64,000 bases of DNA from CAYLOP01 sp964385305 (GTDB taxonomy: Bacteria; Chloroflexota; Anaerolineae; Anaerolineales; E44-bin32), in contig CAYLOP010000002.1 of the NCBI GenBank assembly GCA_964385305.1, positions 1 to 64,000 on the forward strand, read 5' to 3'. Positions 16,675 through 24,294 of the stretch are shown here, in pieces; the first letter of the stretch is position 1, and every line of letters starts with the position of its first letter. A program made the translations under genes and the position numbers. The notes under the pieces were generated by a model that was given only the letters and a program-made list of their open reading frames with translations, made no database searches and had not been told where the DNA came from.

Positions 16675-16971
16675 TCATCCTTCGATAATTGCTAGGATGT
16701 CGCTCTCCCGAAGGATGAGCAGCTTATCGCCGTCGATCTTGATCTCTGTGCCCGCGTATTTCGTGAACAAGACCTTGTCTCCCACAGACACATCCATCTC
16801 GATCCGCTTGCCCGCATCGTCCCGGGCACCTGGCCCTGCAGATAGCACCTCACCCTTCTGCGGCTTCTCTTTCGCCGTCTCGGGCAGCACAATCCCACTC
16901 GGCGTCACTTCCTCTTCTTCCAGAGGTTTGATAACCAAGCGATCGGCCAGCGGTTTTATATTGAGTGACAT
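16675..16971 (-). CDS. groES: Co-chaperonin GroES
   Basis: Lid of the GroEL chamber. The ATG at 16971 (MSLNIKPLADRLVIKPL, 98 residues) is chosen over an upstream in-frame ATG because AGGAGG lies 7 bases before it and the family starts there. Conserved features: the mobile loop EEEEVTPSGIVLPETAKEKP (about 18-37) that docks on GroEL, GEVLSAGPG, VGDKVLFTKYAGTEIK and the C-terminal LLILRESDILAIIE. It is the first gene of the groES-groEL unit; the CIRCE element in its leader predicts heat-inducible repression by HrcA, whose gene is not in the window. Confidence 0.98.
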   Translation of the reverse strand: MSLNIKPLADRLVIKPLEEEEVTPSGIVLPETAKEKPQKGEVLSAGPGARDDAGKRIEMDVSVGDKVLFTKYAGTEIKIDGDKLLILRESDILAIIEG

Positions 16972-17023
16972 ACGTAGCCTCCTCTTGCTTATAATATCGG
17001 GATTTCTTGACATGGATTGCAAT

Positions 17024-17050
17024 TTAGCACTCGGACCGCGCGAGTGCTAA
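17024..17050 (-). promoter_or_regulatory. CIRCE element (HrcA operator)
   Basis: TTAGCACTC (17024-17032), 9 bases, GAGTGCTAA (17042-17050): an exact match to the CIRCE inverted repeat recognised by HrcA. It lies just downstream of the groES promoter, as expected for a repressor site in the 5' leader. Confidence 0.95.
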
Positions 17051-17061
17051 TTTGCAACGAA

Positions 17062-17090
17062 AGTTTACCCAAGTTTGGGGATCGTGTCAA
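17062..17090 (-). promoter_or_regulatory. Sigma-A type promoter of groESL
   Basis: Minus-strand TTGACA (17085-17090), 17-base spacer, TAAACT (17062-17067). The CIRCE element starts 11 bases downstream of the -10 box. The TGA stop of the upstream TPR gene (17087-17089) is contained in the -35 hexamer. Confidence 0.85.
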
Positions 17091-18756
17091 GGGGAGTCTG
17101 TAGATAAAGGCGTAGTTGTGGTTTCCGGTAGCGGGCTTCCACTTTCTCCCGCGCAAATCGCTCGGCCTTCTGCAACAATCGCCGATACAATGGGATCATC
17201 ACGATACTTCGCATCGAGTTGGCGGAAGATACGCTCTGCATCTATACACGCGTTTGGAAATTCCTCCGTTCCGGCATACGCGGAAAGAACCGACCCGTAG
17301 GTGTAGTAATACTCAACACTCCCCTGCTCTAAACCAATGGGGATGACTTCTTGGCCCACTTGCAGTGCCATTTCGCCCTCGTCNNNNNNNNNNCATCGCA
17401 GGCAAAAACACCCAGGTCACAAAGCAGCACTCCGCTCTCCGCTGCCGAGCAGCCGTCAAGGGCGCATTTCAATACTGGAATAGCGCTCTCATAATTCCTT
17501 GCCTGGAAATATACAATCCCCAACCTGGCATAAATATCGGGATTCGCCGGATCGATGGCAAGGGCGCTCTCGATATTCACTGCAGCGATGAAGAATTCAC
17601 CCTGCTGCTGATACGTCCTACCAATGGCAAGATAGGGCGTGGGGTCTTTAATACCCAGTTGCTGATTGATTTTTGCAGCCCTATCAAAATAATCAAGGGC
17701 TGTTTCCACATCCCGCAGTTGACGGTAATTGACCCCGATGCGAAGGTAGAGAAAGGTCAAATTAGGGCTGATCTTAGCAGCCTCTTGATATTCAAGGATA
17801 GCCTGCAAATACTGCCCCTGGCTTTCCAACACAGTGCCATAGACGCGGTGGATATCCATCTGATCTTTGGGATCTATAGAACTCAAGTCTTGCGCAGCCG
17901 TTTGCGCTAGGTCAAGCGCTTGGGCTGAACGCTGCTGATCAACTAAAACCTCAGCATAATATGCAAGCGCCAGATTATTCCCTGGGTCCAATTGGCTGGC
18001 GCGCAGGGCAGAATCCTCAGCCTCTGCTAAAAATTCTTCGAGCTTGTTGCGATCACGAATGACCGTGCGCAGTCGATCGATCTCAACCGTTCGCCCGCTT
18101 ATCACCCACACATCTGGCTGGATGACCTCCACCGTGCCCGAGAACAGAACGATTGTCCCTGTTTCTTCCGTGTCTGCGGCCTCCTCCGGTGAACCGCTTT
18201 CGGTAAGCTCGATGAGACGTGCTGTGATACCGCCCCCTTCTTCGATTGTGGCTTGCACCCTGACACTGTCCCCGATACCGATCGAATCCTTGATCTCTGC
18301 GGCCGCAGACCAGTCATACACCAAGGCTCGGACCGCGTGTGCTTTCGAGCTTTCCGGGTCGGATTGCACAGCTTGCTCAATGGATGCACGCGCCTCGGTC
18401 AATCTCGCACGACGCTGGTCGAGGGTGGTGCGAAGATCACTGGAGTAAGTCTGAATGCGTGCCAATTCCGCCCAGAGGTCAGGATTTCCGGGCTCCATCA
18501 ACACCGCGACTTCGTAGGCCTCAATCGCCTTCTCAAGATCTCCTGCCGAGAAGTGTGCCTCGGCCTCTTCAGCATAGGATCGCGCGGTCCTCGTTGGCCC
18601 TGGCGTTGGTATAAAAAGTGGACGCACACGCCCAGCCTCGACGAGACGAGTAAGTAATACACCGCCCACAATGAGCGCGAGGTAAACGAGAATCCTCCAG
18701 GGGTTGGATCGACCAGCACCTCGGCCTAGAGGCAAACGGTCTCCCTTTAACTGCAT
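17087..18756 (-). CDS. Membrane-anchored TPR protein, interrupted by an assembly gap
   Basis: Tetratricopeptide-repeat protein with an N-terminal membrane anchor. After the start at 18756 comes a basic stretch, one hydrophobic helix (ILVYLALIVGGVLL, about 22-35), the linker RPLFIPTPGPTRTARSY and then TPR units (AEAHFSAGDLEKAIEAYEVA, LAYYAEVLVDQQRSAQALDLA, YLRIGVNYRQLRDVETALDYF and others), so the repeats face outside. Ten N at 17384-17393 interrupt it. Upstream and downstream parts are in different frames, but both align end to end with the paralogue at 18778-20058, including VEYYYTYGSVLSAY against VEFYYTYGLALAK, so I treat them as one gene whose frame is broken by the wrong gap length. Inserted between two repeats (about residues 130-185) is a non-TPR segment. 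Function unknown. Confidence 0.75.
17384..17393. other. Assembly gap (10 N)
   Basis: Ten unknown bases inside the TPR gene. Because the flanking coding segments are out of frame with each other across exactly ten bases, the true gap length must differ from ten by a non-multiple of three, unless there is a real frameshift. Confidence 0.99.
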
Positions 18757-18777
18757 CTTGGTTTTAGGACCTCACGA

Positions 18778-20058
18778 TCAGGGATTCGGTGTGAGCTCTG
18801 GCTCTGGTGAGGGGGTTGGTTCGAGCTGCCCACACAGGATCAAGCCTTCCTGCGCGTTGAAAACAGCGATCTCATCTTCGGGGACAAGACGAAGCAGCGC
18901 CTCGAAGATCAGGGTTGCATCTTGGCATCGTTCCTGCTTTGCGAGAGCAAGACCATAGGTATAGTAGAATTCCACGACACGCGCATCGGGACCATCCGGC
19001 GCGTCGAGCGGCAACCCCTCTACCCACACGCCATCGTCTGCGATTCCACCTCGGATCGCCAAATCAAGCTGCAATATTGCTTCATCCAAAACATTATCGT
19101 GATAGTACATCCGGCCAAGGTTACCGCGCAGACGAGGATTGCTTGGTTCAAGATCCGACGCGTCCTTAGCATACTGGCTCGCTTTTCCATATTCGCCCAC
19201 CCGCGCGTACGCCTGAACGATTAGATTCAAGGGCTCAACGGCAGTTGGGGCAAGACTGACAGCTTTTTTGTAACTTTCGATCGCCCCATAGACATCCTCT
19301 TGAGCTTGCAACATGTTACCTACATCGATATGCAGGCGGTATAAATTGGGGTTGATGGCTTTTGCGGCCTCGTACGACGCAATTGCCTGTTCATAGTTCC
19401 CCGTCAACTCCCATACGTAGCCCAACGCTCGGTGAGTATCCAGTAATTCAGGAGCTTCTTGAACGGCGCGTTCCGCCTGCTCCAGAGCTCTCTCATACTC
19501 GCTAATGTTGTTATCGACTAATACTTCTGCATAGTATGCACGTGCTTGCGATGAATTGGGGTTGATTTCAAGTGCGCGCTCAACTTCGTCGAGCGCTTCT
19601 GCTAGAAGACTCGCCTGTTCAGCCCGCTCACCCGCAAGACCTGCTTTAAAATCAAGCGCCCATCCCAGTACAGCATGTGCTAACGCGGAGTCCGGATCGA
19701 TCACCAATGCGTCTCGTGCAGCTAGCTCAGCCTCTTCGTATTTCCCGGCAAAGATCCGTACACGTGCGAGCTCGATGAAAAACGTGACCTCACGTGGATC
19801 AACCTTGATCGCTTCAAGATAAGATTCCTCCGCCTGTGCTAATTTCCCGACCTCAAAAAGGCTTTCTGCCTCCAGCACATACGAAGCCGGGCTGCGCGTA
19901 GGGGTTTGCGTGGGGATGAAGAGCGGTTGAGCGGTTGGAATATACACTTGCCAAATGTAGATCACCGCCGCAATGAGGACAAGAAGGATGATCACCCGAA
20001 AAGGATTTGATCTCCTTCTCCTCTTCTTCATTTGCCATTTACTACCACTTAGATACAT
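18778..20058 (-). CDS. Membrane-anchored TPR protein (paralogue of the downstream gene)
   Basis: 426 residues: a short basic N-terminus (KKRRRRSNPF), one membrane helix (VIILLVLIAAVIYIWQVYI, about 21-39), the linker QPLFIPTQTPTRSPASY and about eight TPR-like units (LEAESLFEVGKLAQAEESYL, ALAHAVLGWALDFKAG, ASQARAYYAEVLVDNN, LDTHRALGYVWELTGNYEQA and so on), ending in a Pro/Thr/Glu tail. The start at 20058 is kept over the ATG at 20031 because the first 15 residues are collinear with those of the paralogue (MxLxGx, then RSNP in both). The gene lies 21 bases upstream of its paralogue, suggesting tandem duplication and co-transcription. Probably a scaffold at the outer face of the membrane; partner unknown. 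Confidence 0.8.
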   Translation of the reverse strand: MYLSGSKWQMKKRRRRSNPFRVIILLVLIAAVIYIWQVYIPTAQPLFIPTQTPTRSPASYVLEAESLFEVGKLAQAEESYLEAIKVDPREVTFFIELARVRIFAGKYEEAELAARDALVIDPDSALAHAVLGWALDFKAGLAGERAEQASLLAEALDEVERALEINPNSSQARAYYAEVLVDNNISEYERALEQAERAVQEAPELLDTHRALGYVWELTGNYEQAIASYEAAKAINPNLYRLHIDVGNMLQAQEDVYGAIESYKKAVSLAPTAVEPLNLIVQAYARVGEYGKASQYAKDASDLEPSNPRLRGNLGRMYYHDNVLDEAILQLDLAIRGGIADDGVWVEGLPLDAPDGPDARVVEFYYTYGLALAKQERCQDATLIFEALLRLVPEDEIAVFNAQEGLILCGQLEPTPSPEPELTPNP

Positions 20059-20141
20059 GTCATTTTATGGACTTACACGCAGGGGGTAAGTACCGCATCA
20101 TACCATTCTCTGATTGACACCGTCAAGAACCGTATTTAGGG

Positions 20142-20155
20142 TATAATGCGCCTCA
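20142..20155 (+). promoter_or_regulatory. -10 box placing the transcript start at the ATG (leaderless)
   Basis: TATAAT at 20142-20147 is followed by seven bases and the ATG at 20155. The expected transcription start therefore coincides with the start codon. A TTGACA at 20114-20119 is 22 bases from the -10, too far for a normal -35. The ATG at 20146 overlaps the -10 box and is unlikely to be used. Confidence 0.5.
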
Positions 20156-21252
20156 TGCAACCAGGAACGCCGAACTCAAATACACCAGAAGAAACCCAAC
20201 CCGTACTAGCGGTTTTACAAACTCCTGGCCAAGAGGAGCCTTCATCACCAAGCGAGCCTACAACTCGGCGACGCTGGCCGCGTTATGTTCTGATCTATTT
20301 GCTGGTTATGGTCTTGGTCAGCGCAGTGGCATTCTGGAGAGGTCGCTTGAGCAATCAAGTGCGCCAGCATGAACAAGTCTCCCAGTTCCTCCAAGAGCAG
20401 TATGAGTTGGGCTTGCAGGATCTCGAAAAGGGCAACTTCGAGCTCGCAAGGCAGCGCTTTGAAGCTATCATCCGCTACGATCCGGTTTACCCCGGTGCGG
20501 AGGAGAAGCTCGTCGAGATTTTTGTTGCCCTCAACGTGCCTACCGTCACTCCGACGCCCATCCCCACCCCAACACCAGACCCTTCCCCCCCAGACCAACT
20601 CTTCGAGCAGGCAAAAGCAGCGCTAGCTAAAGGTGACTGGACAACGACGATCAACAAGCTTCTCACTCTCCGCGCGAAAGATCCCACATACCAGGCGATC
20701 GAATCAGATGGTTTGATGTATGTCGCCCTCCGCAGTCGCGGCATGGAACTGATCGCACAAGGATTAATGGAAGAGGGCCTCTATGACTTGGCATTAGCCG
20801 AACGCTTCGGCCCATTAGATCGAGACGCCATGTTCCGTAAAACACTCGCCCAGCAATACTTACTTGCCAATAGCTATATCGGGTTGAATTGGTTCAAAGC
20901 TGCAGACCTATTCTCATCCCTGTGCGAGCAGGGAGCCACGATCGATTCCTGTCCCAAATACGCCGAATCGGCGTGGGAATATGGGGATCAGCTTATAAAA
21001 GCCGAGGACCCTTGTGCCGCATTGGAGCATTACGAGGGATCGTTATCGGTCTGGGAGAATGAAGATCACATTCCCACCGCCACAAAAGCTGCAGAGTTGT
21101 GCGCAATTGCTACGCGTCCGCCCACGCGCCCTCCGGAAGCTACTGAAACCCCCACCCCGGAAGGGGGTGCAACCGAAGAACCTACGCCCAAAGAGCCAAC
21201 ACTCCAGCCGACACAAACGCCTAAAACCCCCGAGCCTCCTCCTAAGGAATAA
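20155..21252 (+). CDS. TPR-type membrane protein with Thr/Pro linkers, unknown function
   Basis: 365 residues from the ATG at 20155. Order: Pro/Glu/Thr-rich N-terminus (about 1-45, cytoplasmic), RRRWPRY, one membrane helix (VLIYLLVMVLVSAVAFW, about 45-61), a TPR-like unit (YELGLQDLEKGNFELARQRF and following), a linker TVTPTPIPTPTPDPSPP, a second TPR-like block (LFEQAKAALAKGDWTTTINKL; MELIAQGLMEEGLYDLALAE; CAALEHYEGSL) and a Pro/Thr/Glu-rich tail. The build parallels the two TPR proteins on the opposite strand but the repeats diverge. Divergently transcribed from them, with starts about 100 bases apart, so the three may form a functional set. No catalytic motif seen. Confidence 0.75.
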   Translation: MQPGTPNSNTPEETQPVLAVLQTPGQEEPSSPSEPTTRRRWPRYVLIYLLVMVLVSAVAFWRGRLSNQVRQHEQVSQFLQEQYELGLQDLEKGNFELARQRFEAIIRYDPVYPGAEEKLVEIFVALNVPTVTPTPIPTPTPDPSPPDQLFEQAKAALAKGDWTTTINKLLTLRAKDPTYQAIESDGLMYVALRSRGMELIAQGLMEEGLYDLALAERFGPLDRDAMFRKTLAQQYLLANSYIGLNWFKAADLFSSLCEQGATIDSCPKYAESAWEYGDQLIKAEDPCAALEHYEGSLSVWENEDHIPTATKAAELCAIATRPPTRPPEATETPTPEGGATEEPTPKEPTLQPTQTPKTPEPPPKE

Positions 21253-21309
21253 CGGTCGAGAACCGGAATCTCTGATTGGGCATTGATCCTCGCATACTGG
21301 TTTCACATA

Positions 21310-21346
21310 ACCGCCGCCGATGTTTGGGTTGGCGGTCTTCTCTTCT
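21310..21346 (+). terminator. Candidate terminator after the TPR gene
   Basis: ACCGCC (21310-21315) pairs with GGCGGT (21331-21336), followed by CTTCTCTTCT. The stem is short and the tail is pyrimidine-rich rather than a pure T run, so termination would be partial. Confidence 0.4.
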
Positions 21347-21360
21347 AGGGAGCGATCCTG

Positions 21361-21897
21361 TTGTTCATGCATCGGGATGGTTTTTTTATAACCGGGCACA
21401 CAACTTGCACCATTCCCAACACAGATCTCATTGAAAAAGGGGTGAACTTGGTGCTACAACAATACGCATTCTCGTTAGGCGTCGCTTCGCTGTATCTGGG
21501 TTTCTCTGCTGTCCTTGGCATGATTCTCAGGCACGCTCTCCTCCCGCGTGGTCAATCTTGGGTGCGAAAGCTGACCGTGCCGTACGGCTTGTTGCTGGTT
21601 CTGCCAGCTACGGTCCTCATCCTAAACCTCTCTGAGTGGGAGATGTTGTACCGCCTCGGAACGGTGGCCATGGGCCTGTGTGCGGTGTTCATCGCGTTCA
21701 CAAGACCGAGATGGATGCCAAGGCTCCTCTGGTTACGTACATTTGGCAAAATCTACCTCGCAGGTACAATGGCGCTCTCTGCCCTCTGGGGGTTCAGTAT
21801 GTCTCTCGTGACACAGACGGTTGGCACAACTGTGATCGCAGCCGCCGCCGGTATAGCCAGTATTGCCTCACTTTGGAATGCGCTACGTCCCGGATGA
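21361..21897 (+). CDS. Multi-pass membrane protein, unknown function
   Basis: 178 residues if started at the TTG at 21361 (GGGAG at 21347-21351); an ATG at 21367 or a GTG at 21442 are alternatives, the last removing about 27 residues with no membrane character. From about residue 35 on there are five hydrophobic segments (FSLGVASLYLGFSAVLGMIL; PYGLLLVLPATVLIL; YRLGTVAMGLCAVFIAF; IYLAGTMALSALWGFSMSL; TTVIAAAAGIASIASLW) separated by short basic loops such as FTRPRWMPRLLWLR. I do not recognise the family. It lies between a TPR gene and an RNase Z-like gene, all on the plus strand, 72 bases before the latter. Confidence 0.6.
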   Translation: MFMHRDGFFITGHTTCTIPNTDLIEKGVNLVLQQYAFSLGVASLYLGFSAVLGMILRHALLPRGQSWVRKLTVPYGLLLVLPATVLILNLSEWEMLYRLGTVAMGLCAVFIAFTRPRWMPRLLWLRTFGKIYLAGTMALSALWGFSMSLVTQTVGTTVIAAAAGIASIASLWNALRPG

Positions 21898-21969
21898 AGA
21901 AGGGGAGCGTTTGAGGTACAATGAACTGCTCGATAAACAGTTCATGAACCCGCAAGCGCGAGGGCCCAC

Positions 21970-22890
21970 TTGTTCGAACTCATGTTCTTAGGCACATCTG
22001 CTTCTGCCCCCTCTGTACATCGCGGACTGACTTCCCAAGTGGTAAGTTATCGCGATCATCGTTTCTTAATCGATTGCTGGGAGGGAACTCAACGCCAAAT
22101 CCTCATCTCGGGCATCGGATTTCGCCGCCTCAACCGTATCCTGATCACACACGGCCACCTCGACCACATCCTGGGTTTAGGCGGCTTGATCTCCACCTTC
22201 TCGCGTTGGGAGGCGATCGAACATCTTGAAATTTGGGCTGGCTCCTGGGCGTTGGAGCGTATCTATGATCTGATATATGGCGTCGTTCTGCGCGGCGTTC
22301 GTCCCCCGGTTAAAATCGATTTGATCCCGATAGAGAAGGGAACTTTGCTGGAAGATAACAACTTTCGCCTTTCAGCATTCCCTGTCTCCCACCGTGGCCC
22401 CGGCGTGTTCGGATTCGTATTTGAAGAATTACCCAGACGCCCGTTCCTTCCTGAGCGTGCGGAAAAACTTCAGATCCCCCCCGGCCCTCTTCGGAAAGAA
22501 CTTGTGGAAGGTCGAAACGTCACGCTTGCGGACGGGCAGGTGATCACACCAGATGACGTCCTCGGACCAATGCGGCGCGGCACGAAGCTTGTTCATATCG
22601 GCGATTGCGGTCGAACCAACAACTTGGTCGAGGTGTGCCAAAACGCCGACGGTCTGGTGATCGAAGCTACCTATCTAACCTACGAAGCCGAACTCGCTCA
22701 GCAGTTTGGGCATATAACAGCACAGCAGGCCGCTGAACTCGCACGCCTCGCTGGCGCAGGACATCTCTATCTCACCCACATCTCGCGTCGCTACCGCGAG
22801 AGTGAGGTGCTCGAAGAAGCCAGTGCCATTTTCCCCAATGTAACCGTCGCTCGGGATTTCGCCAAATATGAGATACGGAGAGCGGATTGA
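21970..22890 (+). CDS. RNase Z-like metallo-beta-lactamase-fold hydrolase
   Basis: Likely tRNA 3'-processing endonuclease or a close relative. 306 residues. FLGTSASAPSVHRG and DCWEGTQRQIL are RNase Z signatures (usually FLGTSAGxPT and DCGEGTQRQ), ITHGHLDHILGLGGLISTF carries the HxHxDH zinc motif with the Asp ligand, and later ligands are in FPVSHRGPG, HIGDCGRT and YLTHISRRY. The exosite insert is shortened. The reported start is a TTG at 21970; an internal ATG at 21982 would remove four residues. The zinc motif and the first two signatures make the tRNase Z family likely, but other MBL-fold phosphodiesterases share them. Confidence 0.85.
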   Translation: MFELMFLGTSASAPSVHRGLTSQVVSYRDHRFLIDCWEGTQRQILISGIGFRRLNRILITHGHLDHILGLGGLISTFSRWEAIEHLEIWAGSWALERIYDLIYGVVLRGVRPPVKIDLIPIEKGTLLEDNNFRLSAFPVSHRGPGVFGFVFEELPRRPFLPERAEKLQIPPGPLRKELVEGRNVTLADGQVITPDDVLGPMRRGTKLVHIGDCGRTNNLVEVCQNADGLVIEATYLTYEAELAQQFGHITAQQAAELARLAGAGHLYLTHISRRYRESEVLEEASAIFPNVTVARDFAKYEIRRAD

Positions 22891-22953
22891 ACGCCGAACG
22901 CACATCGTACGTGATTGCTCCGTGGGACATATGCGCCCACCGCGTCCAGGACA

Positions 22954-22982
22954 TTGACCACGTGTTTACACGGCAGTAGAAT
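22954..22982 (+). promoter_or_regulatory. Promoter of the FmdB-type gene
   Basis: TTGACC (22954-22959), 17-base spacer, TAGAAT (22977-22982); one mismatch per hexamer. The expected start is about 24 bases before the ATG at 23014. Confidence 0.65.
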
Positions 22983-23013
22983 TTCCGATAATAGCATTAC
23001 CAAGGTCGTCGAC

Positions 23014-23247
23014 ATGCCCATCTATGAATATATCTGTCTGGATTGTAAAGCACGCTTTGATGCGCTTCGCGCTATGAGCGAAGCCGATAATCCTATACGT
23101 TGCGAAACGTGCGAAAGTGAACACACCATGCGAGTACTCTCCGTATTCGCAGCACATAGCGAGGGACGTGTGATCGCCGGTGGCGGGAGCAGCTGCGACT
23201 CATGCAGCGCGACTTCGTGTGCATCCTGTAGCCTGGCCAACCATTAG
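23014..23247 (+). CDS. FmdB-family putative regulatory zinc-ribbon protein
   Basis: 77-residue protein starting MPIYEYICLDCKARFDAL, the canonical opening of FmdB/CxxC zinc-ribbon proteins. The ribbon cysteines are C9 and C12 (CLDC) and the pair CETC (about 31-34). The C-terminal third is unusually Ser/Cys-rich (SSCDSCSATSCASCSLANH), with further CxxC pairs that could bind a second metal. The ATG at 23014 is chosen because the family starts at MPIYEY and the frame upstream is inside the promoter. Members are often annotated as regulators but the biochemical role is unclear. Confidence 0.85.
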   Translation: MPIYEYICLDCKARFDALRAMSEADNPIRCETCESEHTMRVLSVFAAHSEGRVIAGGGSSCDSCSATSCASCSLANH

Positions 23248-23333
23248 TCAAGCAAGCGAGACTTTCTTAGAAAGCCTTTGCCTCTCCTAAATCAGTTTTC
23301 AAGATAAGCTTGCAGCTTCCCTCGTTGGTTTTT

Positions 23334-23372
23334 AAAAAAACCTGCGCCTTTACTGGCAAGGCGCTATTTTTT
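23334..23372. terminator. Bidirectional intrinsic terminator between convergent genes
   Basis: GCGCCTT (23344-23350) pairs with AAGGCGC (23358-23364). A T run follows on the plus strand (23365-23372) and an A run precedes it (23334-23340), so it can stop transcription of the FmdB gene from the left and the Mth938-like gene from the right. Confidence 0.85.
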
Positions 23373-23410
23373 ATTCATGGATCTGAGGTCGTCTGTCTGG
23401 CCGTGGATTC

Positions 23411-23761
23411 TCAGCAAGTTAGGTGTAATGCTGCAACAACACGCTCCTCTTTACAGCGTTGATTGTAAAGCTCGCATGCTTCCCCAGTCCGAAGGGCGAT
23501 GACGTGAGCCCCCTCCGCTTCAATCTGTTCGCAGACCTCAGCAGGAACCACAATCCGTTGAAACACGCCTAATCCGATAATAACTACTTGAGGCTTCGCC
23601 TGGAGCACTTGTTGGAGATCCTCGTAGCACAGTTTATGTCCCTCCACCCGCCACCAATTCGGCAGCACACGATCAGGCAGAATCATCACATCGTGCCGAA
23701 AAGTTTGACCGTCGATCACGATTTGCCCAAAGCGGAATGAATCGATCTGTGGCTCGTTCAA
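23411..23761 (-). CDS. Mth938-like domain protein
   Basis: 116 residues matching the Mth938/NDUFAF3-type single-domain family: IDSFRFGQIVIDGQTFRHDVMILPD at the N-terminus in family order, then VEGHKLCYEDL, the central KPQVVIIGLG and ALRTGEACELYN. The eukaryotic relative is a complex I assembly factor, but bacterial members have no established function; the adjacency to the nuo operon here is suggestive at most. Its ATG overlaps the stop of the acylphosphatase gene by 4 bases, so the two are probably translated together. Confidence 0.85.
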   Translation of the reverse strand: MNEPQIDSFRFGQIVIDGQTFRHDVMILPDRVLPNWWRVEGHKLCYEDLQQVLQAKPQVVIIGLGVFQRIVVPAEVCEQIEAEGAHVIALRTGEACELYNQRCKEERVVAALHLTC

Positions 23762-24057
23762 ACCCTATCCCCTCGAGCCGTCATCCGGACGTCAAAACCC
23801 TCAAACTCACCCGTGACTTTTTCCCATTCCATCTCAACTTCGTCAACGCTCGCTGAGGGGGGTCCTGCATGGCACCATTCAACCATCCAATCCACGGCAT
23901 CCTGCTCACCTTCAAACACGGCTTCCACACATCCATCCCAGAGATTCCGCACCCAACCCACCACGCCACGGGATAGTGCTTGTTGTCGTGTGTAGTAGCG
24001 AAAATTAACACCCTGCACGAATCCGTGAATAATGAGATGTGCTCGCACCTTGCCCAT
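23758..24057 (-). CDS. acyP: Acylphosphatase
   Basis: Small hydrolase of carboxyl-phosphate bonds such as acetyl phosphate and carbamoyl phosphate. 99 residues, normal. The active-site loop is HGFVQGVNFRYY, with the catalytic Arg in NFR, and the catalytic Asn lies in VVGWVRNLWDGCVEAVFEG. The remaining sequence keeps the ferredoxin-like beta-alpha-beta pattern. First gene of a two-gene unit with the Mth938-like gene, behind its own promoter (24092-24120). Confidence 0.93.
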   Translation of the reverse strand: MGKVRAHLIIHGFVQGVNFRYYTRQQALSRGVVGWVRNLWDGCVEAVFEGEQDAVDWMVEWCHAGPPSASVDEVEMEWEKVTGEFEGFDVRMTARGDRV

Positions 24058-24091
24058 GATTTTCCCTCAGTCTTCTCTTGTTCCCTTTTAA

Positions 24092-24120
24092 TATATACAA
24101 CAAGTTATGCTCGCGCCCAA
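24092..24120 (-). promoter_or_regulatory. Candidate promoter of acyP
   Basis: Minus-strand TTGGGC (24115-24120), 17-base spacer, TATATA (24092-24097), about 35 bases upstream of the acyP ATG. The -35 is imperfect; spacing and position are good. Confidence 0.5.
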
Positions 24121-24239
24121 CAGCATCGCAATACAAGCCTCCTTGTTTGCCCGACGCTCACACATCTCTTTCATCCATGCATTCCAAGTATAGAGCCTGC
24201 CCCATGCGAACGCTCACGATGTTCTCACTCAATCAACGA

Positions 24240-24276
24240 AAAGAAAAAGCCCGCGGTTTGGCGACCCGCGGGCTCG
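24240..24276 (-). terminator. Intrinsic terminator of the nuo operon
   Basis: On the minus strand AGCCCGCGG (24268-24276 complement) pairs with CCGCGGGCT (24250-24258 complement) around a 9-base loop, followed by TTTTTC. It begins 19 bases after the nuoN stop. Confidence 0.9.
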
Positions 24277-24294
24277 AACCGTCCAATATCGATT

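Noticed and set aside
20114..20147. TTGACA and TATAAT upstream of the TPR gene as a standard promoter
   Set aside because: The spacer is 22 bases, too long for a normal sigma-A promoter; only the -10 box is kept.
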